The notes beneath the pieces are model-generated. The model was not told the DNA's origin, made no database searches, and was given only the letters and a program-made list of their open reading frames with translations. This document shows positions 1-7,575 of a DNA stretch of 45,985 nucleotides, piece after piece (position 1 is the first letter of the stretch; every line of letters starts with the position of its first letter). Where the stretch lies: NCBI GenBank assembly GCA_024234675.1, contig JACKNU010000013.1, forward strand, positions 1-45,985. Direction: 5' to 3'. Made by a program: the position numbers and the translations under genes. The stretch comes from Pseudomonadales bacterium. GTDB lineage: Bacteria; Pseudomonadota; Gammaproteobacteria; Pseudomonadales; Halieaceae.

Positions 1-7
1 TGATCGT

Positions 8-32
8 GTAGGGCCGACTTCAGTCGGCCTGG
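8..32 (+). repeat. REP-like palindromic element, copy 1
   Basis: A GTAG tag is followed by the hairpin GGCCGACTTCAGTCGGCC, an 8-bp perfect stem with a TC loop. It has the same architecture as the copies near 2.4 kb and 42 kb, but two stem pairs differ in a compensated way. It lies in the intergenic stretch before rhlE. REP elements of the RAYT-associated type carry a GTAG-like 5' tetranucleotide. No RAYT transposase is in this window. Confidence 0.65.
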
Positions 33-95
33 TCGACGCGGCCAGCTGCCCGCTGTCATTCTTCGCCAAGATAGCGTAAGCTGTCGCTCCCCCAG

Positions 96-126
96 ACGCC
101 GGCTTCTGCCGGCGTATTTGTTTTGT
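96..126 (+). terminator. Rho-independent terminator of an upstream gene
   Basis: An 8-bp GC-rich stem (ACGCCGGC, loop TTCT, GCCGGCGT at 96-115) is followed by the T-rich run ATTTGTTTTGT. It reads on the plus strand and ends about 20 bases before the rhlE start, so it most likely terminates a gene lying left of the window. No coding sequence is evident between 33 and 95. Confidence 0.7.
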
Positions 127-148
127 CACCCAAGCCAAGAGATTGAAC

Positions 149-1474
149 ATGACATTTGAAGAGCTCGGCCTTGCCGCGCCCCTGCTGCGTGCTGTTACCG
201 AAAAAGGTTACAGCAGCCCATCACCCATTCAGGTAGAAGCCATTCCCGCCGTGCTCTCGGGCCGCGACATTATGGCGGCCGCCCAGACCGGCACCGGCAA
301 GACCGCCGGTTTCGTGCTGCCCATCCTGCAGCGCCTGGATGCCGCCGCGCCGGCCCACCCGCACCGCACCCGGGCCCTGATCATTACTCCCACCCGTGAG
401 CTGGCCGCCCAGGTCGGGGAGAGCGTAAGCACCTACGGGCGTTACCTCCCGTTGAAGTCGGCAGTGGTCTTCGGGGGGGTAAAAATCAACCCGCAGATCG
501 CCGCGCTGCGCAAGGGTGTCGATATTCTTATCGCCACCCCGGGGCGCCTGCTGGACCTGCACCAGCAGGGCGAGGTCAGTTTCGACGGCATCGAGGTGCT
601 GGTGCTGGACGAGGCCGACCGCATGCTGGACATGGGTTTCATCCACGATATTCGCCGCATTCTCAAGCTGCTGCCGGCCCGGCGCCAGAACCTGTTGTTC
701 TCCGCCACCTTCGCGCCGGAAATCAGGGAACTTACCAGGGGCATCCTCCATCAGCCGGTAGAGGTGGAAGTATCCCCCGCCAACGCCACCGCCGACAGGG
801 TGGAGCAGTGGGTGTACCCTGTGGACAAAAAGCAGAAACCGGCGCTGCTGCGGGAACTGATCAACGTGCGCGACTGGCAGCAGGTACTGGTGTTCTCGCG
901 CACCAAGCACGGCGCCAACAAGCTGGCCCAGTACCTGGAGAAAACGGGCATCGACGCCGCCGCTATTCACGGCAACAAGAGCCAGGGCGCCCGCACCAAG
1001 GCCCTGGCCGGTTTCAAGGCCGGCAAGATCCGGGTGCTGGTGGCGACCGATATCGCTGCCCGGGGGCTGGACATCGCGCAGCTGCCCCAGGTCGTCAATG
1101 TGGACCTGCCCAATGTGCCCGAGGATTATGTGCACCGGATCGGTCGCACCGGCCGGGCGGGCGCGGCGGGGCTGGCCTATTCCCTGGTCAGCGCCGACGA
1201 GATCAAGCAGTTGAATGACATCGAGCAGGTGATACAGCGGCACCTGACCCGCGAGTATATCGAGGGTTTCGAGCCCGATCACGAGCTGCCCCCCAGCGCG
1301 CCCCTGCGCAAGCCCCGCCAGGCCCAGGCGCGGCGCCCGTCCCGACCGGCCGAGGGCGGTAAACACCGGGCCGATGGCCGTGGCGGCCAGGGCCACCAGC
1401 GCCCCGGCCAGGGCCGGAAGCGCCCGGGCAACCGCGGTCGTAATCGCCAGGCCCAGCCCGGCAATGCGCGCTGA
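149..1474 (+). CDS. rhlE: DEAD-box ATP-dependent RNA helicase, RhlE type
   Basis: ATP-dependent RNA helicase that remodels structured RNA, likely in ribosome assembly or RNA decay. All core motifs are visible in order: the Q motif (GYSSPSPIQ), Walker A AQTGTGKT, PTRELA, TPGRLLD, DEAD, SAT, then ATDIAARGLDI and HRIGRTGRAG in the second RecA lobe. After about residue 370 comes a low-complexity tail rich in Arg, Gly, Pro and Gln, typical of RhlE and used for nonspecific RNA contact. The ATG at 149 is preferred over an in-frame TTG two codons upstream because an AGAGA-like ribosome site precedes it. At 441 residues it has the normal RhlE length. It is transcribed alone, downstream of a terminator. 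Confidence 0.93.
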   Translation: MTFEELGLAAPLLRAVTEKGYSSPSPIQVEAIPAVLSGRDIMAAAQTGTGKTAGFVLPILQRLDAAAPAHPHRTRALIITPTRELAAQVGESVSTYGRYLPLKSAVVFGGVKINPQIAALRKGVDILIATPGRLLDLHQQGEVSFDGIEVLVLDEADRMLDMGFIHDIRRILKLLPARRQNLLFSATFAPEIRELTRGILHQPVEVEVSPANATADRVEQWVYPVDKKQKPALLRELINVRDWQQVLVFSRTKHGANKLAQYLEKTGIDAAAIHGNKSQGARTKALAGFKAGKIRVLVATDIAARGLDIAQLPQVVNVDLPNVPEDYVHRIGRTGRAGAAGLAYSLVSADEIKQLNDIEQVIQRHLTREYIEGFEPDHELPPSAPLRKPRQAQARRPSRPAEGGKHRADGRGGQGHQRPGQGRKRPGNRGRNRQAQPGNAR

Positions 1475-1548
1475 GGCGTCCCGCGGCTTGATTCTTTGCC
1501 CTCTCGCGTCAATGATAGGGGGCAGGCATTAGCCTTGAGGAGCTGTGC

Positions 1549-2388
1549 ATGCAAGGCGTGATTCTCATTACCGGCTGTTCCAGTGGTATCGGCGCCGCCA
1601 TGGCCAGCGAATTACATCGTCGCGGGCAGCGCGTCTATGCCACCGCCCGCCGGCCGGAAAGCCTGGCACCCCTGGCGGAACAGGGGCTGCAAACCCTGGC
1701 CCTGGACGTCAACGATGACGCCAGTATCGCCGCCGCCATCGCGGCGGTGCAGGCCCGGGAGGGCCGCCTGGATATGCTGGTCAACAACGCCGGCTTCTCC
1801 CAGGTGGGGGCGGTGGTCGACCTGAGCCGCGAGGCCTTGCGCCGCCAGTACGAAACCAACGTCATCGCACCGGTGGCTGTGACCAGGGCGGCGCTGCCAT
1901 TATTGCGCGCCGGGGTCGCCACCGGCGGCAGGGCGACCTTGGTCAATGTCGGCAGCATCGTCGGCCTATTCACCACGCCCTTTGCCGGCGCCTACTGTTC
2001 CAGCAAGGCCGCGCTGCACTCACTGTCGGACGCCCTGCGCATGGAGCTGGCGCCCTTCGGCATTCAGGTGGTGATGATCCAGCCGGGCGGGGTGCGTTCC
2101 GCCTTTGGTGACCACGCCCAGGAGTCTATCGCGCTGCCCGAGGATTCGGTGTACCAACCGGTGCGCAGTGGCATAGAGGCGCGCTCACAGGCGGGCCAGC
2201 AGGGCGCGACGCCGGTCGAGGAGTTCGTGGTGCCGGTGGTGGATAAACTGCTGGGCGACACGCCGCCACCGATCATTCGCGGCGGCAAGAACAGCACCCG
2301 CCTGCCCCTGCTCAAGAAATTGTTACCCCTGCGGGCCTTTGATCGCATGGCGTCGCGGGTATTCGGCCTGGATCGTTTTAAACCCTGA
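1549..2388 (+). CDS. Short-chain dehydrogenase/reductase, Ayr1-like
   Basis: Classical SDR oxidoreductase of 279 residues. Visible motifs are the cofactor glycine motif TGCSSGIG near the N-terminus, NNAG, the catalytic Ser in VNVGSIVG and YCSSK (Tyr-x3-Lys). An Arg-rich stretch after beta2 (ATARRPE) favours NADPH. The N-terminal pattern recalls 1-acyl-dihydroxyacetone-phosphate reductases (Ayr1), but SDR substrate assignments by eye are weak. A clear AGGAG lies 8 bases before the ATG. The gene converges on the fadD-type ligase, with a REP cluster in the gap. Facing a lipid operon that includes a GNPAT/PlsB-like acyltransferase, an acyl-DHAP or related lipid ketone substrate is conceivable. 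The SDR fold is certain; the substrate is inference. Confidence 0.85.
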   Translation: MQGVILITGCSSGIGAAMASELHRRGQRVYATARRPESLAPLAEQGLQTLALDVNDDASIAAAIAAVQAREGRLDMLVNNAGFSQVGAVVDLSREALRRQYETNVIAPVAVTRAALPLLRAGVATGGRATLVNVGSIVGLFTTPFAGAYCSSKAALHSLSDALRMELAPFGIQVVMIQPGGVRSAFGDHAQESIALPEDSVYQPVRSGIEARSQAGQQGATPVEEFVVPVVDKLLGDTPPPIIRGGKNSTRLPLLKKLLPLRAFDRMASRVFGLDRFKP

Positions 2389-2403
2389 TTGCCTGCAAAT
2401 TCG

Positions 2404-2507
2404 CTGGTCGAATGAATTCGACCCTACATTGACCTCACCTCGTAGGGTCGAATTCATTCGACCAGGCATTGCCCGGAGACCCGGTAGGGTCGAATTCATT
2501 CGACCAG
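2404..2507. repeat. REP-like cluster of three copies (BIME-like)
   Basis: Three copies of one palindromic unit fill the convergent gap between the SDR gene and the acyl-CoA ligase: an inverted copy at 2404-2427, a direct copy at 2442-2465 and a direct copy at 2484-2507. Each contains GGTCGAATTCATTCGACC preceded by GTAG. The hairpins may also act as a bidirectional transcription barrier, since neither convergent gene has another terminator. The whole gap (2389-2537) is otherwise non-coding. Confidence 0.85.
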
Positions 2508-2537
2508 GTGGCCGGGATATACGCGCTCACCGCGCCA

Positions 2538-4346
2538 TCAATAACCGCCCTCGCCAGCGCGCAGCCGGTCCACGAAGCCCCTGTCCAGGGGGACGTACTT
2601 GCTGCTGCCGGGCTTCATGACAAAGAGCTCGTCCGTCACCAGGTCCGGGTCGTAGGCCTGCTTGCGCAACTCGCCCTTGACCAGTTTGAAGGTTCCGGTG
2701 GTGTCCAGTTCGCGCTGGATACGCAGGAACACCGGGCGCGCATAACCGGGCAACTGCGCGTTCACATGGGCCGAGAAGCTGTCCAGGTCCAGTGCCCGGA
2801 CACCATCGGCCAGCGCCAGGGCGGCCATGCCCGCGCGACCGTCGGCGCCGGGGATTTCCACGCCATACACATTGCAGAACCTGATCTGGGGGTGGGCGTT
2901 GAGAATCTCCCCGACCTCGTTGGTGGACACGTTCTCTGACTTCCAGCGGAAGGTGTCGCCGACGCGGTCGACGAACTGGTAGTGGGGTATGCCCATGGCA
3001 AAGCCCACGTCTATGGTTTTCATCAGGTCGCCGGTATTGAACCAGGCGTCGCCGCGCTTGAACACATCGCGCAGGATCTTCTGCTCGGTGGCCTCCTTGC
3101 TGGTATAGCCTTCAAACACGGTATTGGCGGTGATCTTGCCCAGCAGCAGTCCCGGCTCGCCGGCGGCGACCTTGATACAGCGGCCCTTGCTGTCGCGCAG
3201 TATTTCATCGCGGTCCACATCGTATTTGACCAGCGCCACCGGCAGGGTGGTGGCACCGACCGTGCAATCCTTGTTGAGCAGGTTGAGGAAGCCCACGTTG
3301 CCTTCACTGGAGCCGTAGAACTCTGATACCCGCTGGATGCCGAAGCGCTCCTTGAACGCCTTCCAGATATCGGGGCGCAGGCCGTTGCCCATGATGGTGC
3401 CCAGCGGATTTTTGTAATCGTCGACCCCCTCGGGGGTGTTCAAAAGGTAGCGGCATAGTTCGCCGATATAGATAAAGCAGGTGACGCCGTGCTCGCGCAC
3501 CTCGGGCAGGAAATTGCTGGCGGAGAACTTGCGCCGGATAAACATGGTGGCGCCGGTGCAGAAAGCCGCGCCCACTCCCAGGAACAGGCCCGTGCCGTGG
3601 TACAGGGGCAGGCACAGGTAGATGCAGTCGTCGACGTCGCAGCGCAGGCCGGCCTTGTAGGACAGGGCTGCCGTGAGCAGGTAGCGGCGATTGGACAGTA
3701 CCGCCGCCTTGGGCAGGCCGGTGGTGCCGGAGGTAAAGATGTACATGGCGGTATCGCCCAGCGTGACTTCGGCGGTCTGGGGAGGATTGGCGCTATCCTC
3801 GGTTGCGGCCTGCTCCTCCAGGTCCAGGGCCCAGTCCGGGCAGGGCGTGGTACCGCTGTCGGTTACGAACAGGTATTGCTCGATGCCGGTCAATGCCGGG
3901 TCCTGGCGAATATCGCCAATTGCCGCCAGCCGCTCTTCGCCGAAGATACACATGCGCGAGCCGGTGATCGCTATGCAGTGCACCAGGGGGTGGCCGGTCA
4001 GGTTGGTGTTGAGCAGGGCTACGGTTACTCCCAGCTTGTTCAGGGCGATGATGGTGCTGACGAACGCCACCCGGTTCTCCATCATCAGGCTGACGGAGTC
4101 GCCGCGACGCAGCCCCAGCCTGCGGAGGCTCGCGGCGTAGCGGTTGGCCTGGGCATTGAGTTCCCGCCAGCTGGTGCGGCTGCCTTCGCAGATGATGGCC
4201 GTGCGGTCGGGGTACTTGTCGGCAGTCTGCTCCACCCGCAGGGCGAAGCAGTCGCGCGTGGAGAGTGGTCGCGGCTTGACCTCCCGGGCCAGCTTCAGCA
4301 TTTGCGGCATTTCCGCCAGCGCTGTGGCAACATCGGTCATTGTCAT
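2538..4346 (-). CDS. Long/very-long-chain acyl-CoA synthetase (FadD6/FATP type)
   Basis: Adenylate-forming enzyme that activates fatty acids to acyl-CoA. Visible are the AMP-binding loop FTSGTTGLPK, the EFYGSSEGN motif, the hinge region RVGDTFRWKSENVSTNE and the C-terminal catalytic Lys context GTFKLVKGELRKQAYDP, which is characteristic of the FATP/FadD6 branch. The start is the ATG at 4346, with a perfect AGGAGG five bases upstream; an in-frame TTG at 4361 overlaps that site and is rejected. Length is 602 residues, normal for the family. It is the last gene of a minus-strand run of five lipid genes, 38 bases after the PlsB-like gene. A 14-bp palindrome sits directly upstream of the ribosome site. 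Likely role: supplying acyl-CoA for acyltransfer by its neighbours. Confidence 0.9.
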   Translation of the reverse strand: MTMTDVATALAEMPQMLKLAREVKPRPLSTRDCFALRVEQTADKYPDRTAIICEGSRTSWRELNAQANRYAASLRRLGLRRGDSVSLMMENRVAFVSTIIALNKLGVTVALLNTNLTGHPLVHCIAITGSRMCIFGEERLAAIGDIRQDPALTGIEQYLFVTDSGTTPCPDWALDLEEQAATEDSANPPQTAEVTLGDTAMYIFTSGTTGLPKAAVLSNRRYLLTAALSYKAGLRCDVDDCIYLCLPLYHGTGLFLGVGAAFCTGATMFIRRKFSASNFLPEVREHGVTCFIYIGELCRYLLNTPEGVDDYKNPLGTIMGNGLRPDIWKAFKERFGIQRVSEFYGSSEGNVGFLNLLNKDCTVGATTLPVALVKYDVDRDEILRDSKGRCIKVAAGEPGLLLGKITANTVFEGYTSKEATEQKILRDVFKRGDAWFNTGDLMKTIDVGFAMGIPHYQFVDRVGDTFRWKSENVSTNEVGEILNAHPQIRFCNVYGVEIPGADGRAGMAALALADGVRALDLDSFSAHVNAQLPGYARPVFLRIQRELDTTGTFKLVKGELRKQAYDPDLVTDELFVMKPGSSKYVPLDRGFVDRLRAGEGGY

Positions 4347-4359
4347 GTCAACCTCCTGC

Positions 4360-4373
4360 AATAATGCATTATT
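4360..4373. promoter_or_regulatory. 14-bp perfect palindrome upstream of the acyl-CoA ligase
   Basis: AATAATGCATTATT is a perfect 14-bp palindrome and strikingly AT-rich for this genome. It lies two bases upstream of the AGGAGG of the acyl-CoA ligase and about 10 bases after the stop of the preceding gene. It could be an operator for a dimeric regulator (TetR-type fatty-acid regulators are common) or part of an internal promoter, since it contains TAAAAT/AATAAT-like -10 words on the minus strand. The function is inferred only from position and symmetry. Confidence 0.4.
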
Positions 4374-4384
4374 TTACTGCCTGC

Positions 4385-6211
4385 TCAGGGTCCCAGCAGA
4401 TTGGCTATCTTGCCCGAGGATAGCTGGGCGAACCAGGCGGCGTCGTAGGAGCGCTGCAACAGGTTGATCGCCGACAGGGCTTTGACCACCCGCTCGGCAA
4501 ACGCTTCCCTGGCGGGACGCAAGTCGCCGCCGGCATGCAGCAGGTTCAGGTGTTCGGCCAGGCGCAGCCCGGTGGCGAACATATCCTGGGAAACCGAGGA
4601 CTCGCAGGTAATGGTGCGGCGCAGCAGCATCTGCTCGCCCTGGGCCATCAGGCGGGCCGTGAATTTCTTGCGGTCGTGCACCGGCGCCGCTTCCAGTTCC
4701 AGCAGGGTGGCCGCGATGACGAGGTAGGACTCGGTGATCGAGCGCAGGATGGCGTGCCCGAAACGCGGCGGTTGCTCCCGCAACAAGGTCTGCAGGGAGC
4801 GCTCGCCGCTGCTCCAGTTCGGGTAGCGCTGCTCGGCGACCTCCTGCACTTCCGCCAGGAACTCGGCGGTGGGCTTGTAGAAGAACTCGAATTTATACAG
4901 GTCGCGCAGTCCCAGCACCTCGCGCTCGAGCAGCGCGGCACCGGGTGCCTCGATATCCATGGTGCAACTGGCCAGGCCTGTTTCCGCCAGCGCTGCGCCC
5001 AGGAAAAAGTGGGTAATGGTATTGCGGTAGTAAGCCGCGGCCAGCCGCTTCTCCCGCGGTATGTAGTACACCGTCTCGCTGGCCTTGTCGAAACCGCGGA
5101 CCAGCCCTGAACCCTGCAAAGCCAGCACCGCGGCGCTGACCTGCTCTTCGCTGTCGAGACTGAAACCGGAGGCGGCGGGAAGACCCCGCTGGCGCACCTC
5201 GGCGGCGATATCCGTGGCCTGGCGGTAGATTTCGCTGGCGGTCAGGGCCCGGCCATTGGCGCCCAGCAGCACCATGGTGAGCACGTCCGCGGACTTGATG
5301 GGAGTGACCTGCTCGATGCGGGTACACACCTCGAAGCCCATACGGGTAACCACGCTGCTCCTGGCATCCGCGCCACTGGTCATGTCCGGGGACAGGCTGG
5401 TGGCCTCGCCCAGCGCCAGGGGTTTGGCGAAGCGCACGTAGACCTTGCCATAGGGCTGTTTCATGCCGAAGATGTAATTGAAGAACCAGCCCAGGGACTC
5501 CTTGCGCTTGGGTTCGCCGCGCTGGATGGCGACATAGTCGTCTATCTCGGCAATGCGGTCGAAAGCGATGGACACCGGCACCAGCAGCACCTTTTCCACC
5601 TGCTCCTTGTGGCAGGATTCCACCACCCAGTTGAGAATGCCCAGCTTGGGAGGGGAGAGTTTGCCGGTGCGCGACCGGGTGCCCTCTATGGACCAGGACA
5701 GGGGGGTCTTGTTGCGAATCAGCTGGTCAATGTAAGTGCGGAACACCAGCTTGTAGATGGGGTCCTCGGCGAAGGTGCGGCGCAGGAAGATCGCGCCCAC
5801 CCGGCGGGCGAGGCTGCCAAAACCGAGGAAATTCATGTTGATGCCGGCAAAAATCAGCGGCAGGGGCCGGAACCGGTTCTCGTACAGGGACAGCAGGAAC
5901 ACGAAGCTGTCCATGTGCGACTTGTGCGACCACAGGAACAACAGCAGGTGATCTTTGGACAGCTCCCGCAATTCTTCCAGCGCCTCCAGGTTGATGTCCA
6001 GCTGGCGCTCGTAACTGCGGGTGTAGATGAAGCGCGCCAGTTTCGCGGCGGGATGGAGCCAGGAGTCCCGGGGCGTGGCCTCGATCTCGTGCAGGCACTT
6101 GTGCGCATATTTTTGCGCCTGTTCCAGGGTCTTGCCGCTGGCCTCGGCGGCCCGCTGCAGCTCTTCCAGGAAACCCGGGTCCCGCAGGATCGGATTGGTG
6201 TCGGTGTTCAT
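4385..6211 (-). CDS. Glycerol-3-phosphate/DHAP-type acyltransferase (PlsB/GNPAT-like)
   Basis: Membrane-associated sn-1 acyltransferase of the PlsB/GNPAT family, 608 residues. The four acyltransferase blocks can be read: SHKSHMDS (the H-x4-D motif), the GAIFLRRTF region, EGTRSRTGKLSPPKLG, and LLVPVSIAFDR followed by a KRKES segment. The EGTRSR form and the overall length (about 200 residues shorter than E. coli PlsB) look closer to eukaryotic DHAP acyltransferase GNPAT than to PlsB. The start is the ATG at 6211, whose ATGA overlaps the stop of the EEP gene, indicating translational coupling. The open frame continues about 235 codons further upstream but there it runs antiphase through the EEP gene. 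Role: the first acylation of glycerolipid synthesis, or a dedicated storage-lipid isoform beside the WS/DGAT gene. Confidence 0.85.
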   Translation of the reverse strand: MNTDTNPILRDPGFLEELQRAAEASGKTLEQAQKYAHKCLHEIEATPRDSWLHPAAKLARFIYTRSYERQLDINLEALEELRELSKDHLLLFLWSHKSHMDSFVFLLSLYENRFRPLPLIFAGINMNFLGFGSLARRVGAIFLRRTFAEDPIYKLVFRTYIDQLIRNKTPLSWSIEGTRSRTGKLSPPKLGILNWVVESCHKEQVEKVLLVPVSIAFDRIAEIDDYVAIQRGEPKRKESLGWFFNYIFGMKQPYGKVYVRFAKPLALGEATSLSPDMTSGADARSSVVTRMGFEVCTRIEQVTPIKSADVLTMVLLGANGRALTASEIYRQATDIAAEVRQRGLPAASGFSLDSEEQVSAAVLALQGSGLVRGFDKASETVYYIPREKRLAAAYYRNTITHFFLGAALAETGLASCTMDIEAPGAALLEREVLGLRDLYKFEFFYKPTAEFLAEVQEVAEQRYPNWSSGERSLQTLLREQPPRFGHAILRSITESYLVIAATLLELEAAPVHDRKKFTARLMAQGEQMLLRRTITCESSVSQDMFATGLRLAEHLNLLHAGGDLRPAREAFAERVVKALSAINLLQRSYDAAWFAQLSSGKIANLLGP

Positions 6212-6963
6212 AGACTGAATACCCCGAACAGGGCCGCGTGGTCGGACAGGTCCCGCCAGGGCCCCCGGCTGAGGCGCTGGCAGGCCAGCGGCCGCAACCC
6301 CCGGTAATAGATACGATCCACCGGCAACACCGGTGCCCACACCGGGAAGGTGCGAGCGTGACGGCCCTGCATCGTCACAAACAACTCCTCCAGGCCCAGG
6401 TCCTGGTGCAGGTGCTGCTCTGCCCGACTGCGCCAGTCGTTGAAATCGCCGGCGATAATCATGGGCTCGTCGTGGGGCACGTGCTGGTCGATGCGCTCGG
6501 TGAGCGCCTGCAACTGTCCCTTGCGCTCCTGCTCCAGCAGGCCCAGGTGGACGCACAGTGTGTGCAGGCGGATGGAGCGCCCGGGAATTTCCACCACACC
6601 GTGCAGGATACTGCGGCTGGAGCGCTTGAAGATGGACACGTCTATGTTTTCCCAGCTGGCGAAAGGGTGCATGCTGAGGATCGCGTTGCCGTGGTCGCCC
6701 TTGCGGTAGATGGAATTGCGGCCATAGGCATAGTGGGGCCAGGCCTGGTCCGCCAGGTACTCGAAGTGGGGCTGGTCCGGGTAGGAGAAGCGCTTGCGCT
6801 TGGCCTCGCTCTTGATGGCGGTGCCGTGTATTTCCTGCAGGAACACCACGTCGGCCTCGGTTTCCGCTATCCGCTGGCGCATGGAATCCAGCACGAAACG
6901 GCGATTGCCGGTGCAATAGCCCTTGTGGATGTTGTAGGTCAGGACGTGGACTTTAGTTCTCAC
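6208..6963 (-). CDS. Endonuclease/exonuclease/phosphatase (EEP) family protein, YbhP-like
   Basis: Metal-dependent phosphodiesterase fold. Motifs seen: YNIHKG (strand 1 with the conserved Asn), FLQEIHG (metal-binding Glu), AGDFNDWR, and the C-terminal SDHAALFG with the catalytic Asp-His. E. coli YbhP, encoded next to a cardiolipin synthase, has this architecture, and this gene likewise sits among phospholipid genes. The GTG at 6963 is preferred because AAGGA lies a few bases upstream, giving 251 residues; in-frame ATGs at 6984 and 6999 remain possible. Its stop overlaps the acyltransferase start. The substrate is unknown. A phosphodiester lipid or lipid head group is a reasonable guess from context only. 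Confidence 0.8.
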   Translation of the reverse strand: MRTKVHVLTYNIHKGYCTGNRRFVLDSMRQRIAETEADVVFLQEIHGTAIKSEAKRKRFSYPDQPHFEYLADQAWPHYAYGRNSIYRKGDHGNAILSMHPFASWENIDVSIFKRSSRSILHGVVEIPGRSIRLHTLCVHLGLLEQERKGQLQALTERIDQHVPHDEPMIIAGDFNDWRSRAEQHLHQDLGLEELFVTMQGRHARTFPVWAPVLPVDRIYYRGLRPLACQRLSRGPWRDLSDHAALFGVFSL

Positions 6964-7005
6964 GGTATTCCTTGTCGGTGGCATGGGCGCATGATACATG
7001 CATTG

Positions 7006-7566
7006 TCAGTCTTTGTTGCCGCGCCGGGCGATGGCGCGGGCGGACCACTTCATGACGTAGTCACAACCGCTGGCGCCGGCGAAGAACAGCACAGCGGCGG
7101 ATCCCAATGTTAGCGCCAGTGGCGGCACCCACGCTACGACCTGGGCCAGCAACAGCAGGGCGCAAAAGCAGATCTGCACGAACATGTTGACCTTGCTCAG
7201 GGTGGTCGCGGCAAACTCCAGGGGCCCCACCAGCCAGTGATAACAGGCGGCCCCGCTGACAATCACCAGGTCCCGCAGGATGACTGCCAGCGCCAGGTAC
7301 CAGGGTATCAGCCCCCCCTGGGCGAAGCTCAGGAAAGCCACCGTGACCAGTACCTTGTCGGCGACGGGGTCCAGGGCGGCGCCGAAACGGGACCGGGCGT
7401 CGAGCCGCCTGGCCAGCAAGCCGTCCAGGGCGTCGGTGAGTCCCGCCAGCAGTCCAACCGCCAGCGCCCACTGGTATTGCTCGCGCAATATCAGCAGGCC
7501 CAGGGGGCCGGCCAGCAGCAGGCGCGACAGCGTGAGGCTGTTGGGCAGGTACTGCAACATGCTCAT
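7006..7566 (-). CDS. CDP-alcohol phosphatidyltransferase (PgsA-like)
   Basis: Integral membrane enzyme transferring a phosphatidyl group from CDP-diacylglycerol to an alcohol. The complete signature D-x2-D-G-x2-A-R-x8-G-x3-D-x3-D is present, starting at DALDGLLAR around residue 45, so all three metal/CDP-binding Asp positions are retained. Several hydrophobic helices span the 186 residues, the usual size of PgsA. It lies 9 bases after the WS/DGAT stop and 42 bases before the EEP gene, in one operon. As the acceptor cannot be read from sequence, it may be a second phosphatidylglycerophosphate synthase or a paralogue using another alcohol. Confidence 0.85.
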   Translation of the reverse strand: MSMLQYLPNSLTLSRLLLAGPLGLLILREQYQWALAVGLLAGLTDALDGLLARRLDARSRFGAALDPVADKVLVTVAFLSFAQGGLIPWYLALAVILRDLVIVSGAACYHWLVGPLEFAATTLSKVNMFVQICFCALLLLAQVVAWVPPLALTLGSAAVLFFAGASGCDYVMKWSARAIARRGNKD

Positions 7567-7575
7567 GCGTGCCTG

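Noticed and set aside
221..1396. Long open frame of 391 codons antisense to rhlE
   Set aside because: It mirrors the helicase reading frame in high-GC DNA, has Gly/Gln/Val-rich composition without motifs, and lies wholly inside a certain gene.
6212..6916. N-terminal extension of the acyltransferase frame to 843 codons
   Set aside because: The extension lies over the EEP gene with its intact motifs and is Pro/Ala/Arg-rich; the ATGA junction at 6208-6211 marks the real start.
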